Assembly (NCBI RefSeq): GCF_001655615.1
Contig: NZ_CP011567.1
Coordinates: 4,287,001 to 4,351,000, forward strand
Length of the DNA: 64,000 bases
Direction: 5' to 3'
Source: Pseudomonas sp. GR 6-02
GTDB taxonomy: Bacteria; Pseudomonadota; Gammaproteobacteria; Pseudomonadales; Pseudomonadaceae
Shown: positions 19,985 through 29,475 of the stretch, piece by piece
Layout: each line of letters begins with the position of its first letter
Numbering within the stretch: the stretch's first letter is position 1
Notes under the pieces: model-generated
Told to the model about the DNA's origin: nothing
Seen by the model: only the letters and a program-made list of their open reading frames with translations
Databases searched by the model: none
Program-made: the position numbers and the translations under genes

Positions 19985-21229
19985 ATGCATATCATCAACG
20001 CCCGCCTGCGCAACCAAGAAGGCCTGCATGAGTTGCACCTGGAAAACGGCCTGATTCACAGCATCGCCCGGCAAACCGAAGCCCCGTCACTGGGGCCGGA
20101 TGACCTGGACGCCGGCGGTAATCTGGTGGTGCCGCCCTTCGTCGAACCGCACATTCACCTCGATGCCACCCTGACTGCCGGCGAACCGCGCTGGAACATG
20201 AGCGGTACGCTGTTCGAAGGTATCGAGTGCTGGGGCGAGCGCAAGGCCACCATCACTCAGGAAGACACCAAGACCCGCGCCAAAAAAACCATCCAGACCC
20301 TCGCCGCCCACGGCATTCAGCACGTGCGCACCCACGTCGATGTCACCGACCCGGAACTGATCGCGCTCAAGGCGATGCTCGAAGTCCGCGAGGAAAGCCA
20401 CCACCTTATCGACTTGCAAATCGTCGCGTTCCCCCAAGAAGGTATCGAGTCGTACCGCAACGGGCGCGAGCTGATGGAAGAAGCGATCCGCCTGGGCGCC
20501 GATGTGGTCGGCGGCATTCCGCATTTCGAATACACCCGGGACCAGGGCGTAAGCTCGGTGAAGTTCCTGATGGACCTGGCCGAACGCACGGGCTGTCTGG
20601 TGGACGTGCATTGCGACGAAACCGACGACCCGCACTCGCGCTTCCTTGAAGTGCTGGCCGAAGAGGCCCGCAGCCGCGACATGGGTTCGCGCGTCACCGC
20701 CAGCCACACCACGGCGATGGGCTCCTACGACAACGCTTACTGCGCGAAACTGTTTCGCTTGCTCGGGCACTCGGGGATCAGTTTTGTTTCTTGCCCCACC
20801 GAAAGCATTCACCTGCAAGGCCGCTTCGACAACTTCCCGAAACGCCGTGGCGTGACTCGCGTGAATGAGTTGCTCGAAGCGGGGATGAACGTGTGTTTCG
20901 GTCAGGACTCGATCGTCGACCCGTGGTATCCGCTGGGCAATGGCAACATCCTGCGGGTGCTCGAGGCCGGTTTGCACATCTGCCACATGCTCGGTTATCG
21001 CAATTTGCAGAGTGCGCTGGACCTGGTCACGGACAACAGTGCCAAGGCGATGAACCTGGGCGATCGCTATGGTCTGGAACGGGGCCGGCCGGCGAATCTG
21101 CTGATTCTGTCGGCGGACAGCGATTACGAAGTGATCCGCAGCCAGGGTCTGCCGCTGTATTCGATTCGCGGGGGCAAGGTGTTGATGAAGCGACAGATGC
21201 CGGTGGTTGAGTGGGCGGATCGGCTCTGA
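19985..21229 (+). CDS. codA: Cytosine deaminase
   Basis: A 414-residue amidohydrolase turning cytosine into uracil and ammonia. Metal ligands are visible in VEPHIHLDATL, VDVHCDETDD and the late Asp in CFGQDSIVDPW; THTTAMGSYDNAYC-like residues (SHTTAMGSYDN) hold the fourth His. It forms a two-gene operon with codB for cytosine salvage. The ATG at 19985 lies behind AAAGGACTCG. Confidence 0.94.
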   Translation: MHIINARLRNQEGLHELHLENGLIHSIARQTEAPSLGPDDLDAGGNLVVPPFVEPHIHLDATLTAGEPRWNMSGTLFEGIECWGERKATITQEDTKTRAKKTIQTLAAHGIQHVRTHVDVTDPELIALKAMLEVREESHHLIDLQIVAFPQEGIESYRNGRELMEEAIRLGADVVGGIPHFEYTRDQGVSSVKFLMDLAERTGCLVDVHCDETDDPHSRFLEVLAEEARSRDMGSRVTASHTTAMGSYDNAYCAKLFRLLGHSGISFVSCPTESIHLQGRFDNFPKRRGVTRVNELLEAGMNVCFGQDSIVDPWYPLGNGNILRVLEAGLHICHMLGYRNLQSALDLVTDNSAKAMNLGDRYGLERGRPANLLILSADSDYEVIRSQGLPLYSIRGGKVLMKRQMPVVEWADRL

Positions 21230-21250
21230 ATCTTCGCTGACCGTTCGGGC

Positions 21251-21276
21251 GTCATCGCGAGCAGGCTCGCGATGAC
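21251..21276. repeat. Palindrome between convergent genes
   Basis: GTCATCGCGAGC and GCTCGCGATGAC pair around a two-base centre. It lies between codA and the convergent DapF-fold gene and may terminate both. The core is shared with 2435-2452. Confidence 0.75.
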
Positions 21277-21286
21277 GGTCTCAAAA

Positions 21287-22279
21287 TCACCCCATCAACC
21301 GCGCCGTCCCAAACAACCTGACCCGACTCAATTCGCCCTCCCGTTCTTCCAGCAGAATCGGCGCCGTGCCGCCGGGCATGACCACTTGCACTTCCCCCGC
21401 TGCCACCCAACCCACTCGCCACGCCGCGCACGCCACCGCACTGGCGCTGGTACCCGACGACGCGGTCGGCCCTTCGCCACGCTCGAACACCCGCGCAACG
21501 ATTCGCCCTTCGGATTCAAGCATCGCCCATTGCAGGTTCACCCCGGCCGCACACGGCTGCCCCGCCCCGGTCGGCGTGGCGTAAGCGATGCGGGTCAACC
21601 CTCCAGACAACTCCGGCTCGCGCATTTGTGCGTTGCTCGGCAACGCATCGGCGCCTGTCACTAACGTCACACAATGGGGGTTACCGATGCGCACGAACTG
21701 GCTGCGGTTCCAGGCTGGGTCGAGCGTCGACAATGGCCGCACGTGACTGACATCACGCCCGTCCAACACGACGGCTTCGACCCCTTGCGCACCCACCGCT
21801 TCAGACCCGAACGAAGGCTGCCCCAAGTCCAGCCAGAACCCTTGCACGCCATCGATTTCGGCGGGGTTCACCGAAGTCGCCACTGGCGAGAGCGCATCGC
21901 GCTTGTCGTGATGAACCCTGAGCAGGCAAGCCTCCTCCCTCGGCATCAGCCCTTGTTCACTCAGGGCCTGGGAAAAAATCGTCAGGCCATTGCCACTGCG
22001 CTCGGCCAGGCTGCCGTCGGTGTTGACGATCAGCAGGTCAAACGGCGGCGAAGATTGAAACGGCCCCACCAGCAAGCCATCGCAACGATGCGCCTTGCTG
22101 CCGGGCGGTTGTGTCCCGGGAGCCCAGCCGCAGAATGCCTCGATGGCCGACAACGCCCAGGCCTCACGGGTTTGCGCCGCCTGGCTGGCCTGTTCAGGCA
22201 GCTCGATACCGCTATCGCGCAGGGCGTCAGGCGCCACCACCGCGTAGATATTGCCTCGAGCATCGTACATCCGCGTCAT
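21287..22279 (-). CDS. Diaminopimelate epimerase-fold protein lacking both catalytic cysteines
   Basis: A 330-residue DapF-superfamily protein. The two conserved blocks are present, but the thiols are replaced: NTDGSLAERSGNG has Ser where DapF has the first Cys (CGNG), and ERGEGPTASSGTSA has Ser where DapF has the second (ACGxGA). A standard two-Cys racemase mechanism is therefore unlikely. It diverges from an MFS carrier across 168 bases. The ATG at 22279 follows a G-run (AGGGGGGGCGCC). Function is unknown, and it should not be annotated as DapF. Confidence 0.78.
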   Translation of the reverse strand: MTRMYDARGNIYAVVAPDALRDSGIELPEQASQAAQTREAWALSAIEAFCGWAPGTQPPGSKAHRCDGLLVGPFQSSPPFDLLIVNTDGSLAERSGNGLTIFSQALSEQGLMPREEACLLRVHHDKRDALSPVATSVNPAEIDGVQGFWLDLGQPSFGSEAVGAQGVEAVVLDGRDVSHVRPLSTLDPAWNRSQFVRIGNPHCVTLVTGADALPSNAQMREPELSGGLTRIAYATPTGAGQPCAAGVNLQWAMLESEGRIVARVFERGEGPTASSGTSASAVACAAWRVGWVAAGEVQVVMPGGTAPILLEEREGELSRVRLFGTARLMG

Positions 22280-22447
22280 GGCGCCCCCCCTATGAACAAT
22301 TGATGCGTCGACAATATCGCGAAACAACGGCTGGCTGTGCAAGGATGTCACTCTGCGTGACTGCTGCCCCCGCCTGAACGTGGTGATCGAACCCTTTGCG
22401 GTTGTTCACTGTCCTTTGGGACGCGACGTTTTTTGCCAAGGATCGAT

Positions 22448-23599
22448 ATGACCAACCTCAACACCCAAGCCACCTTCGTCCCCGGACGTCTGGAACAGAT
22501 GTCCACGCGCATCGCCTTCTTCATCGCCGGTTTCGGCATCGCGGCCTGGGCGCCGCTGGTGCCTTACGCCAAGGCGCGGGCCGGGCTGAATGAAGGCACC
22601 CTCGGGCTGTTGCTGTTGTGTCTGGGGGTGGGTTCGATTCTGGCGATGCCCATGGCCGGGATTCTGGCGACGCGTTTCGGCTGCCGTCGGGTGTTGAGCG
22701 GCGGCACCTTGTTGATCTGCGCGGCGCTGCCACTGTTGGCGACGGTATCCTCGATTCCGGCGTTGATCGCGGCATTGTTCATGTTCGGCGCCGGCCTGGG
22801 CACGGTGGATTCGACGGTGAACCTGCAAGCGGTGATCGTCGAGCGGGCCAGCGGCAAGACCATGATGTCGGGTTTTCATGGGCTGTTCAGCCTCGGCGGG
22901 ATCGTCGGCGCGGCGGGTGTCAGCGGCCTGCTCGGTCTGGGTTTTTCGCCGCTGGGGGCGATGTGCGTGGTGATCGTGGTGCTGGTGCTGGCATTGCTTA
23001 AAGCCGCGCCGCACCTGTTGCCTTACGGCAGTGAAAGCTCCGGCCCGGCATTTGCCGTGCCCCATGGCATCGTGCTGTTTATCGGCGGGATGTGCTTCAT
23101 CGTATTCCTGGCTGAAGGTGCGGCACTCGACTGGAGCGCGGTGTTCCTGGCGCAGGAACGCGGGATCGACACCGCGTATGCCGGGCTAGGTTATGCGGCA
23201 TTTGCGCTGACCATGACCGCCGGGCGATTGACCGGTGACGCGATTGTCCGGCACCTGGGCGCCACGCGGGTGATTCTGTTCGGCGGACTGATGGCTGCGG
23301 CAGGATTGTTTCTGGCGACCTTCACACCGGGATGGCAAGCCGCGCTGCTCGGTTATGCGCTGCTCGGTGCCGGTTGTTCGAACATCGTGCCAGTGCTGTA
23401 CACCGCCGTGGGCAAGCAGACGGTGATGCCGCAAAGCATCGCGGTGCCGGCCATCACGACCCTGGGTTATGCCGGGATTCTGGCGGGACCGGCGGTGATC
23501 GGTTTTGTGGCTCATGGCAGCAGCCTGAGCTTCGCGTTCGGTCTAATGGGGGGCCTGCTGGTGGCGGTGGCGATTGGAGGGAAAGTGCTGAAGGTCTAA
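22448..23599 (+). CDS. MFS transporter (YbjJ-like)
   Basis: A 383-residue carrier with about 12 helices. The opening MSTRIAFFIAGFGIAAWAPLVPYAKARAGLNEGTLG and the late LLGAGCSNIVPVLYTAVGKQ resemble the YbjJ/FucP-like branch of the major facilitator superfamily. The substrate is unknown. It is divergent from the DapF-fold gene. The ATG at 22448 is preceded by AAGGATCGAT. Confidence 0.87.
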   Translation: MTNLNTQATFVPGRLEQMSTRIAFFIAGFGIAAWAPLVPYAKARAGLNEGTLGLLLLCLGVGSILAMPMAGILATRFGCRRVLSGGTLLICAALPLLATVSSIPALIAALFMFGAGLGTVDSTVNLQAVIVERASGKTMMSGFHGLFSLGGIVGAAGVSGLLGLGFSPLGAMCVVIVVLVLALLKAAPHLLPYGSESSGPAFAVPHGIVLFIGGMCFIVFLAEGAALDWSAVFLAQERGIDTAYAGLGYAAFALTMTAGRLTGDAIVRHLGATRVILFGGLMAAAGLFLATFTPGWQAALLGYALLGAGCSNIVPVLYTAVGKQTVMPQSIAVPAITTLGYAGILAGPAVIGFVAHGSSLSFAFGLMGGLLVAVAIGGKVLKV

Positions 23600-23724
23600 C
23601 GCTCAGCAGCACGAAAAACGACAGGAGGTCGTATTTTTCGCCGCTTTACTATCAGTTCTGACAGTAGACACGTTTTGGCTGCGCATCGACCATGAGTTAA
23701 ATATCCCAGGCGGGTGAGCTCCTC

Positions 23725-25251
23725 ATGAACACGTTCAACCTCAAGGTTCTGCTGGTTTTGTTGCTACTGATGGGCGCGAACGGTTGCAGCAAATCGCCGC
23801 TTGCCCAACATGACTGGGGCGAGGGTATTGAAAATTTCGCACCGGCACGTCTCTTGTCCAATGCCGATGGGCGATACAACCATTGGCAGTCCATCGCCAG
23901 GGTCAAGGTTGATGAAGGCCGGATCTGCAGCGGCAGCCTGATCGATACCCGTGGAGCAAACGATGATCGCAGCGGCCCAGCGTATGTGCTCACCTCAGGT
24001 CATTGTGCAAAAGGTAATGTCGGTCGATTTATCGTGAACGAGCCTGCGTCCGGACAGGCTACCTTCAATTTTTTCCGGGACACGACGCCACAACAAAAAA
24101 ACTATCCCGTCACCAGAATCGCCTGGAGCACCCTGCGTGGCCAGGACATTGCGCTGCTGGTACTCGATCGCACCCTCGGCCAAGTGATGAACGATGGCAT
24201 CCAGCCCTTGAAAGTTGCGAGCCATGCCCTGACCGAAGGCACCGATACGCTGGTGGTTGGCGCCGCTGTCGATGATTTTATCCAGCGTTCGGCATGTCCG
24301 CAGGAACACCGCGCAGGAATTCTCGAAGCCGGGTGGGTTTGGGTGGATCAAATCAGCAATCGATGCCTGGGGGTCATCAATGGAATCTCTGGCTCTCCAC
24401 TTCTGAATCGCTACACCAACGAAATCGTCGCGGTGATTGGCACCACCACGCGCGACAGCGGGCGATCGCGATGCAGTATCAGCGCACCTTGCGAAGTGAT
24501 CGAAGGCATGCCCAATAAAGCGCAAGACACCAATTACGCGACGCCCGCCAATGGCCTGGATACCTGTTTTAGAGGGGGGCGCTTCGTTGGGGACCGCGAG
24601 CCCTGTGTACTGGGGCCCGTGTCGGAATTCGGCTCGAAGTATGGCGATCACTTCCTCAAACAGCCCCGAGATGAACAAGGGAACTACCTGCCGTTGTTGT
24701 GGGAGCATCGTTTTTCGAGCAACCAACCCTTCTTTCGTTTCAAGTACACGCGCACTGCCGAAAATTGTGCGGATATCAGGGATTACAGTGAGGTGCGTAC
24801 CACTGACTCAGGCGGCGAGAGCGAGTTACGCTATGAACTGCGCCAAGGACCAGGGCTGTATTTCTTGTGCGTGATGGGGCAAAACCATCAGGCGGGACCA
24901 CCCGGAAAATGGGATGCGCGAAACGCCAGGATTTTTTGGCGGTGGGTATTGGCAGAACCCGCTCAAATGGCGCCAGTATTCAACATCACGAATAGAGGAG
25001 AGGGCGTCTATTCTGTAGCGCCTTCTCAGGTCACGCCCGATCTGGATGTAGCAGGGCATCAATACAAGATCGGTACATCGGCCACGATTGATTGCCAACA
25101 AGCTGAGGGATATAAGCAGGTCAGGCCGCCACTGCTGGATTTTGAAGTGGACACGAGCGACGGCGAGAAAAAAATCTGCCTCAAGACCGTGGACATGGCA
25201 GGCAATCCTTCGCCTGTCATCGACTTCCGACTGCCAGACGCCGCCCCGTAA
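23725..25251 (+). CDS. Secreted trypsin-fold protein with atypical catalytic serine motif
   Basis: A 508-residue protein with an N-terminal hydrophobic segment ending MGANGC, a weak lipobox-like sequence. A trypsin-like domain spans about residues 55-280, with His93 (LTSGHCA), Asp141 (GQDIALLVL) and Ser222 in GISGSPLL instead of the usual GDSGGP. Several Cys pairs suggest periplasmic or extracellular disulfides. Residues 290-508 have no recognised domain. Codon use is more AT-tolerant than in neighbouring genes, hinting at acquired DNA. Proteolytic activity is plausible but unproven. Confidence 0.72.
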   Translation: MNTFNLKVLLVLLLLMGANGCSKSPLAQHDWGEGIENFAPARLLSNADGRYNHWQSIARVKVDEGRICSGSLIDTRGANDDRSGPAYVLTSGHCAKGNVGRFIVNEPASGQATFNFFRDTTPQQKNYPVTRIAWSTLRGQDIALLVLDRTLGQVMNDGIQPLKVASHALTEGTDTLVVGAAVDDFIQRSACPQEHRAGILEAGWVWVDQISNRCLGVINGISGSPLLNRYTNEIVAVIGTTTRDSGRSRCSISAPCEVIEGMPNKAQDTNYATPANGLDTCFRGGRFVGDREPCVLGPVSEFGSKYGDHFLKQPRDEQGNYLPLLWEHRFSSNQPFFRFKYTRTAENCADIRDYSEVRTTDSGGESELRYELRQGPGLYFLCVMGQNHQAGPPGKWDARNARIFWRWVLAEPAQMAPVFNITNRGEGVYSVAPSQVTPDLDVAGHQYKIGTSATIDCQQAEGYKQVRPPLLDFEVDTSDGEKKICLKTVDMAGNPSPVIDFRLPDAAP

Positions 25252-25311
25252 GCCTGTGTCGACACCTATCAGAAGCTGATCGGCAACCCGGAATTGCCGA
25301 CCAGTCACTCA

Positions 25312-27735
25312 TCAGAACCCGACGCTGGCCTGCACAAAGAACGTGCGTGGCGCGCCGACGTACATCCCCGAGTTGTTGTCGCTGGAACGGGTGAAATACT
25401 GCTTGTCGAAGATATTTTTCACCCCGGCGCCGACTTTCAGGTTCGACAACTGCGAGCCGAAGTCATAACCGCCGCGCACGTTCCAGGTCACGTAACCCGG
25501 AATATTGCCGTACTGACCGTCTGCGGAACCTTCGGTGATGTAGTTGCCGCTGAAGCTGCCATCGGCATTCACACCGGTCCCCGGCGAATGCTGTTTGGAC
25601 TGGGCAAAGGCATCGAGGTTGTAGGTCCAGCGGTTGATGTCGTAACGCAGCCCGGCGGTGGCCACCTGACGCGAGTAGAATGGCAGATCACGGCCCTTGA
25701 AGCCCGGGATCTCGCCTTCGTAGGTGGCGCGGGTGTAGGTAAAACCGGCATTGGCGGTCAGGCCGTCGAGCATCGGGTTGAGCGCCGACAGGTCGTAATG
25801 CACCGACGCTTCAAGGCCCTGGTGCTTGGTGGCGCCGAGGTTGGTCCAGCCCACGTCGTTGCTGATGTATTGCAGTTCGTCATCGAAGTCGATGTAGAAC
25901 AGCGTCACTTCCCCGCCCCACACGTCATCGTTGTAGCGTGTACCGATCTCGTAGGTCTTGGCCTTTTCCGGGCTCAAGCCATTGGCGGTGTTGTCACCCG
26001 AGCCACCCTGGCCGAGCTGGAAATATTGCAGGCTGCCGAACGAGGTTTCGTAGTTGGCGAACAGTTTCCAGGCCTCGGACAAGTGATACATCACGCTCAA
26101 GGCCGGCAGCGGTTCGTTGCTGTCGATGCTGCGGCGTTTTTCCTGCACGCGTTTGCCGGCGGTGTCGAGCACCGGCCTGTCGTGCCATTCGGTGCTGATG
26201 CTTTCAAAACGGATGCCGGGGGTCACGGTCCAGTTGCCGACGTCGATCTTGTCATCGATGTAAACGGCGTGGGCCTCGGTGCCACCGGTGCGGTCCTGGA
26301 ACACATGGCCATCGGACGTTTTGCTGACCACCGGCTGATTGTTCACCAGCGCCAGACGGCTCGACTCTTCGTGCATGCCTTCTTTCAGGTAGCGATAACC
26401 GACGCTGGCTTCCTGCGTGGTCGGGCCCAGGTCGAACACATGGGACACCCGCGGTTCGATGCCGAAGGTGTAGTAAGTGCGTGGATAAGAGCTGAGGGTT
26501 TTCTGGTCGCGCGCGGCGATGGTGCTGCCACGGAAGCTGTCGGAATAGTAGGTCAGCACTTCGGCCTGGGTCCGGTCATCGATCTGCCGCGCCCATTTGA
26601 ACGACACGTCCTTGCGGCGGCCGCTGAAATTGTCGTGGTCGCGGTCGGACTGGAACGGATCGGCGTCGTACTGCTTCTGCGTCAGGCCACCGGGCATGTC
26701 GGCGCTGGCGTCGTAGTAATGGAAATTGAGGCTGAAATCGTCCTGATCGGTGGGCGCCCAGTGAGTCTTGAGGATCACGTCGTCGATGTCATTGCCGTTG
26801 TTGCTTTTGCGATAACCGTTGCCGTTCACCCCGGAATACAACAGCGCCACGCCCATGCCGTTTTCGGCGGTGCCGCCGAGAAACGCGGTGTCGATGTGTT
26901 TCCAGCCACCGCGCTGGGTGGTTTCCATGGTGGTGCCGATTTCACCGGTGGCTTTCTCCGGGATCGCGCGGGTGACGAAGTTGATCACGCCACCGACGTT
27001 CTGCGGCCCGTAACGCACGGAACCGGCGCCGCGCACCACGTCGATGCTGTCGAGGTTGCCGGAGGAAATCGGCGCCATCGACAGCTGTGGCTGGCCGTAA
27101 GGGGCGAAGGCAGCCGGCACACCGTCGATCAGTACGGTGGAGCGTGGCGACAGGCGCGAGGTCAGGCCGCGCACACCGACGTTCAGGGAGATGTCGCTGC
27201 CGCCAGTGCCGTTGGCGTCCTGCACTTGCACGCCGGGAACACGCCGCAATACGTCGCCGACATTCATGGCGCCCTGCTCGACCATCGCTTCACGGCGGAT
27301 CACCGTGCGCGCGCCGGGATGGTTTTGCACCACGGCGGCATCGGCGTCACCGAGCCAGTCACCCACCACCTTGATGTCGGTCACGCCCAGTTCCAGCGGG
27401 CCATTTGAGGCGGAAGTCGGTGCCGGCATCAGCGTGACCGAACCCTCATCGATCTGGTATTGCAGACCGCTGCCTTGCAGCAATTGGCGCAAGGCCTGTT
27501 CCGGCGAGAGGTTGCCGTCCACTGCCGGAGCCTGTTTGCCGGCCACCAGTTCCGGGCTGAAAAAAACCTGCAGCGAGGTTTGCTGGCCCAGCTGACTCAA
27601 GGCCTGGCCCAGTGGCTGAGCCTGAATATGAATGGCGTCGGCGGCGAATGCCTGAGGCAGCGCCGAGCTGACCGCCAGGGCAAGCGCGAGGGGCAGCCAG
27701 GATGACTTGTTATTTTTAGCGGTGGTTTTCTTCAC
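25312..27735 (-). CDS. fecA: TonB-dependent ferric dicitrate receptor
   Basis: An 807-residue outer-membrane receptor. After the signal peptide it has an N-terminal STN signalling domain (residues about 32-105: IHIQAQPLGQALSQLG, LLQGSGLQYQ), a TonB-box region, a plug (GVRGLTSRLSPRSTVLIDGVP) and a beta-barrel ending SVGF. Blocks such as VVGDWLGDA, DGVPAAFAPYGQPQLS, VRYGPQNVGGVINFVTRAIP and DASADMPGGLTQ closely match E. coli FecA, so ferric citrate is the likely ligand. The start is GTG at 27735. It belongs to the fecIRA unit. Confidence 0.92.
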   Translation of the reverse strand: MKKTTAKNNKSSWLPLALALAVSSALPQAFAADAIHIQAQPLGQALSQLGQQTSLQVFFSPELVAGKQAPAVDGNLSPEQALRQLLQGSGLQYQIDEGSVTLMPAPTSASNGPLELGVTDIKVVGDWLGDADAAVVQNHPGARTVIRREAMVEQGAMNVGDVLRRVPGVQVQDANGTGGSDISLNVGVRGLTSRLSPRSTVLIDGVPAAFAPYGQPQLSMAPISSGNLDSIDVVRGAGSVRYGPQNVGGVINFVTRAIPEKATGEIGTTMETTQRGGWKHIDTAFLGGTAENGMGVALLYSGVNGNGYRKSNNGNDIDDVILKTHWAPTDQDDFSLNFHYYDASADMPGGLTQKQYDADPFQSDRDHDNFSGRRKDVSFKWARQIDDRTQAEVLTYYSDSFRGSTIAARDQKTLSSYPRTYYTFGIEPRVSHVFDLGPTTQEASVGYRYLKEGMHEESSRLALVNNQPVVSKTSDGHVFQDRTGGTEAHAVYIDDKIDVGNWTVTPGIRFESISTEWHDRPVLDTAGKRVQEKRRSIDSNEPLPALSVMYHLSEAWKLFANYETSFGSLQYFQLGQGGSGDNTANGLSPEKAKTYEIGTRYNDDVWGGEVTLFYIDFDDELQYISNDVGWTNLGATKHQGLEASVHYDLSALNPMLDGLTANAGFTYTRATYEGEIPGFKGRDLPFYSRQVATAGLRYDINRWTYNLDAFAQSKQHSPGTGVNADGSFSGNYITEGSADGQYGNIPGYVTWNVRGGYDFGSQLSNLKVGAGVKNIFDKQYFTRSSDNNSGMYVGAPRTFFVQASVGF

Positions 27736-27832
27736 GTCGAACGTTGTCCTGTGGATCGCAAGAGTGTGCGTCTGTTAATGCAAACCAGTTGCAGTTGGAC
27801 AAGAAGACGAAGAACTCGAAAAAAACCTGAAT

Positions 27833-28807
27833 CTATCGGGAGATTATTTCCTGGCTGCCGTCATCGAGGGTGCGGATGGTCACCGGCAGAATGCTCGGCA
27901 AGGCCTTGAGCAGCGCATCAGTGTTGTCGGATTTGAACACGCTGGTCAGGCGCAGGTTGCCCACGTTGGCGCTGCCGACTGTCAGCGGTTTCTCCCGATA
28001 ACGCGACACTTCTTCGGCCACTTCGCTGAGGCTGGCGTTGTTGAACACCAGTTTGCCGCTGCGCCATGCGGTCAGTTCCGCAGGGTTGACCATATAGGCG
28101 GTGGCCACCTTGCCCTGGGCATTGATGCGAGTGCCGAAGCCGGCGGTGAGGCTGACGAAATCATCGCCACCCCCTTGAACCCTGACCGTGCCCTGCTCCA
28201 CCGCGACCCGGGTTTCGGCGCTGTCGCGGCGCACATCGAACCGGGTGCCGGTGACCGTGACCCTGCCGCTGCCCGCCTCGACCACGAACGGTCGACTGCT
28301 GTCGTGCTCGACGCTGAACATCGCCTCGCCTTGCGTCAACTCGATGCCGCGACGGTCCTTTTCATAGCGCACCTGCACCCGGCTGCGGCTGTTCAGATCA
28401 ATCACCGAACCGTCCGGCAACGCCACATGACGACGCTCGCCAAGGGCCGTGGAATATTCAGCCGTGTAGGTCGCCGGAGGGTTCAAGCCGCTGAACAGCC
28501 CCAGGCCGAGCGCCACCGCCAACACGCTGGCGGCCACCGCGTAACGCACCAGCGGACGACGTTTACTGCGCACCGCCGGGGTTTCACACAAGGCGTGCAG
28601 ACGCTTGGCCGGCAATCGATCGGCCGCCACCCACAGGTTCTGGAGTATCTGATATTCGTTGCGATGCTGAGGGTGTTCGTCCAGCCAGCTCTCGAAGCGG
28701 CGCTGCTCTTCGGCGCTGGCGGCAGGTTCCTGCAAACGCACAAACCACCGCGCCGCGTCGTCGCGAACCGTTGTTTGCCCGCACGCACAATCACGAGTAT
28801 CCATCAT
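27833..28807 (-). CDS. fecR: FecR-type anti-sigma/sigma regulator
   Basis: A 324-residue inner-membrane regulator. The cytoplasmic N-terminal DUF4880 part (AARWFVRLQEPAASAEEQRRFESWL) binds the sigma factor, one transmembrane helix lies near residues 88-108 (AVAASVLAVALGLGLFSGL), and the periplasmic FecR domain (LPDGSVIDLNSRSRVQV, FVVEAGSGRVTVTGTRFDV) contacts the STN domain of FecA. The ATG at 28807 overlaps the fecI stop (ATGA), so FecI and FecR are translationally coupled. Confidence 0.93.
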   Translation of the reverse strand: MMDTRDCACGQTTVRDDAARWFVRLQEPAASAEEQRRFESWLDEHPQHRNEYQILQNLWVAADRLPAKRLHALCETPAVRSKRRPLVRYAVAASVLAVALGLGLFSGLNPPATYTAEYSTALGERRHVALPDGSVIDLNSRSRVQVRYEKDRRGIELTQGEAMFSVEHDSSRPFVVEAGSGRVTVTGTRFDVRRDSAETRVAVEQGTVRVQGGGDDFVSLTAGFGTRINAQGKVATAYMVNPAELTAWRSGKLVFNNASLSEVAEEVSRYREKPLTVGSANVGNLRLTSVFKSDNTDALLKALPSILPVTIRTLDDGSQEIISR

Positions 28808-29304
28808 GGCTGTGCCCCGTCCAGACGATCACGCAGATGCCGCAGGGTGCGGATCATATACTTTTCCACCATGTTCCTGGACAGCCCCAGGCGCTCGGCG
28901 ATTTCGGCCTGGGTCAGGCCTTCGATCTTCTGCCAGACGAACACCTTGCGGCAGTTGAGCGGCAACTCGGTGAGCGCCCGCTCGATGGAATCCGCCAACT
29001 GGATCGCGTGCATGAAATGCTCCGGGTCGCCGGACGACGACACACTGTGATCGATCGCCTCCGACTCCATGGCGCCCCGCCGATCCTCACGCCGATAACC
29101 GTCCACCGCGATGTTGCGCGCGGTCTGGTGCAAATACGCCCGAGGTTGCTGCACCGCCGCCGAATCGGACTCGAGCACCCGCACGAAGGTGTCATGGGCC
29201 AGGTCCTCGGCCTGCTGACGATTTCTCAGACGACGGGTCCAGGTGCCGATCAACTCTTCGTAATGCTCGAAAAAGCCAGGTCTGCGGGGCAGCTTGGGGG
29301 TCAT
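28804..29304 (-). CDS. fecI: FecI-type ECF sigma factor
   Basis: A 166-residue extracytoplasmic-function sigma factor. Region 2 shows DLAHDTFVRVLES and PRAYLHQTARNIAVDGYRR. Region 4 shows LPLNCRKVFVWQKIEGLTQAEIAERLGLSRNMVEKY, typical of iron-starvation FecI-like sigmas. It should direct transcription of fecA when ferric citrate is sensed. The ATG at 29304 is taken as the start; the longer frame upstream overlaps a likely Fur box. Confidence 0.93.
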   Translation of the reverse strand: MTPKLPRRPGFFEHYEELIGTWTRRLRNRQQAEDLAHDTFVRVLESDSAAVQQPRAYLHQTARNIAVDGYRREDRRGAMESEAIDHSVSSSGDPEHFMHAIQLADSIERALTELPLNCRKVFVWQKIEGLTQAEIAERLGLSRNMVEKYMIRTLRHLRDRLDGAQP

Positions 29305-29331
29305 TGCGGCGTGCTGTAGGGATGAAGTGCA

Positions 29332-29350
29332 AATAGTAATGCTTCCTATT
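29332..29350. promoter_or_regulatory. Candidate Fur box upstream of fecI
   Basis: AATAGTAATGCTTCCTATT is a 19-base imperfect palindrome (AATAG/CTATT ends) resembling the Fur consensus. It lies 28 bases before the fecI start, in the region shared with divergent emrA. Iron repression of fecIR is expected for this family. Confidence 0.6.
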
Positions 29351-29475
29351 AACCGAAAGCAATGGATTCCACTTGGGAGCACCAGACGACCGGTAGCCAA
29401 AACCCGTTGCCACAAAATATTACCTGCGTCATATTACACCCATAATAACGCCTCGTTTCCCACAGGTATTTATCC

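Noticed and set aside
21287..22279. Annotation as true diaminopimelate epimerase DapF
   Set aside because: Both catalytic cysteines are serine, and the neighbours are not lysine biosynthesis genes.
25294..27408. A 704-codon plus-strand frame opposite fecA
   Set aside because: It has no recognisable motif and is fully explained by the fecA reading frame on the other strand.
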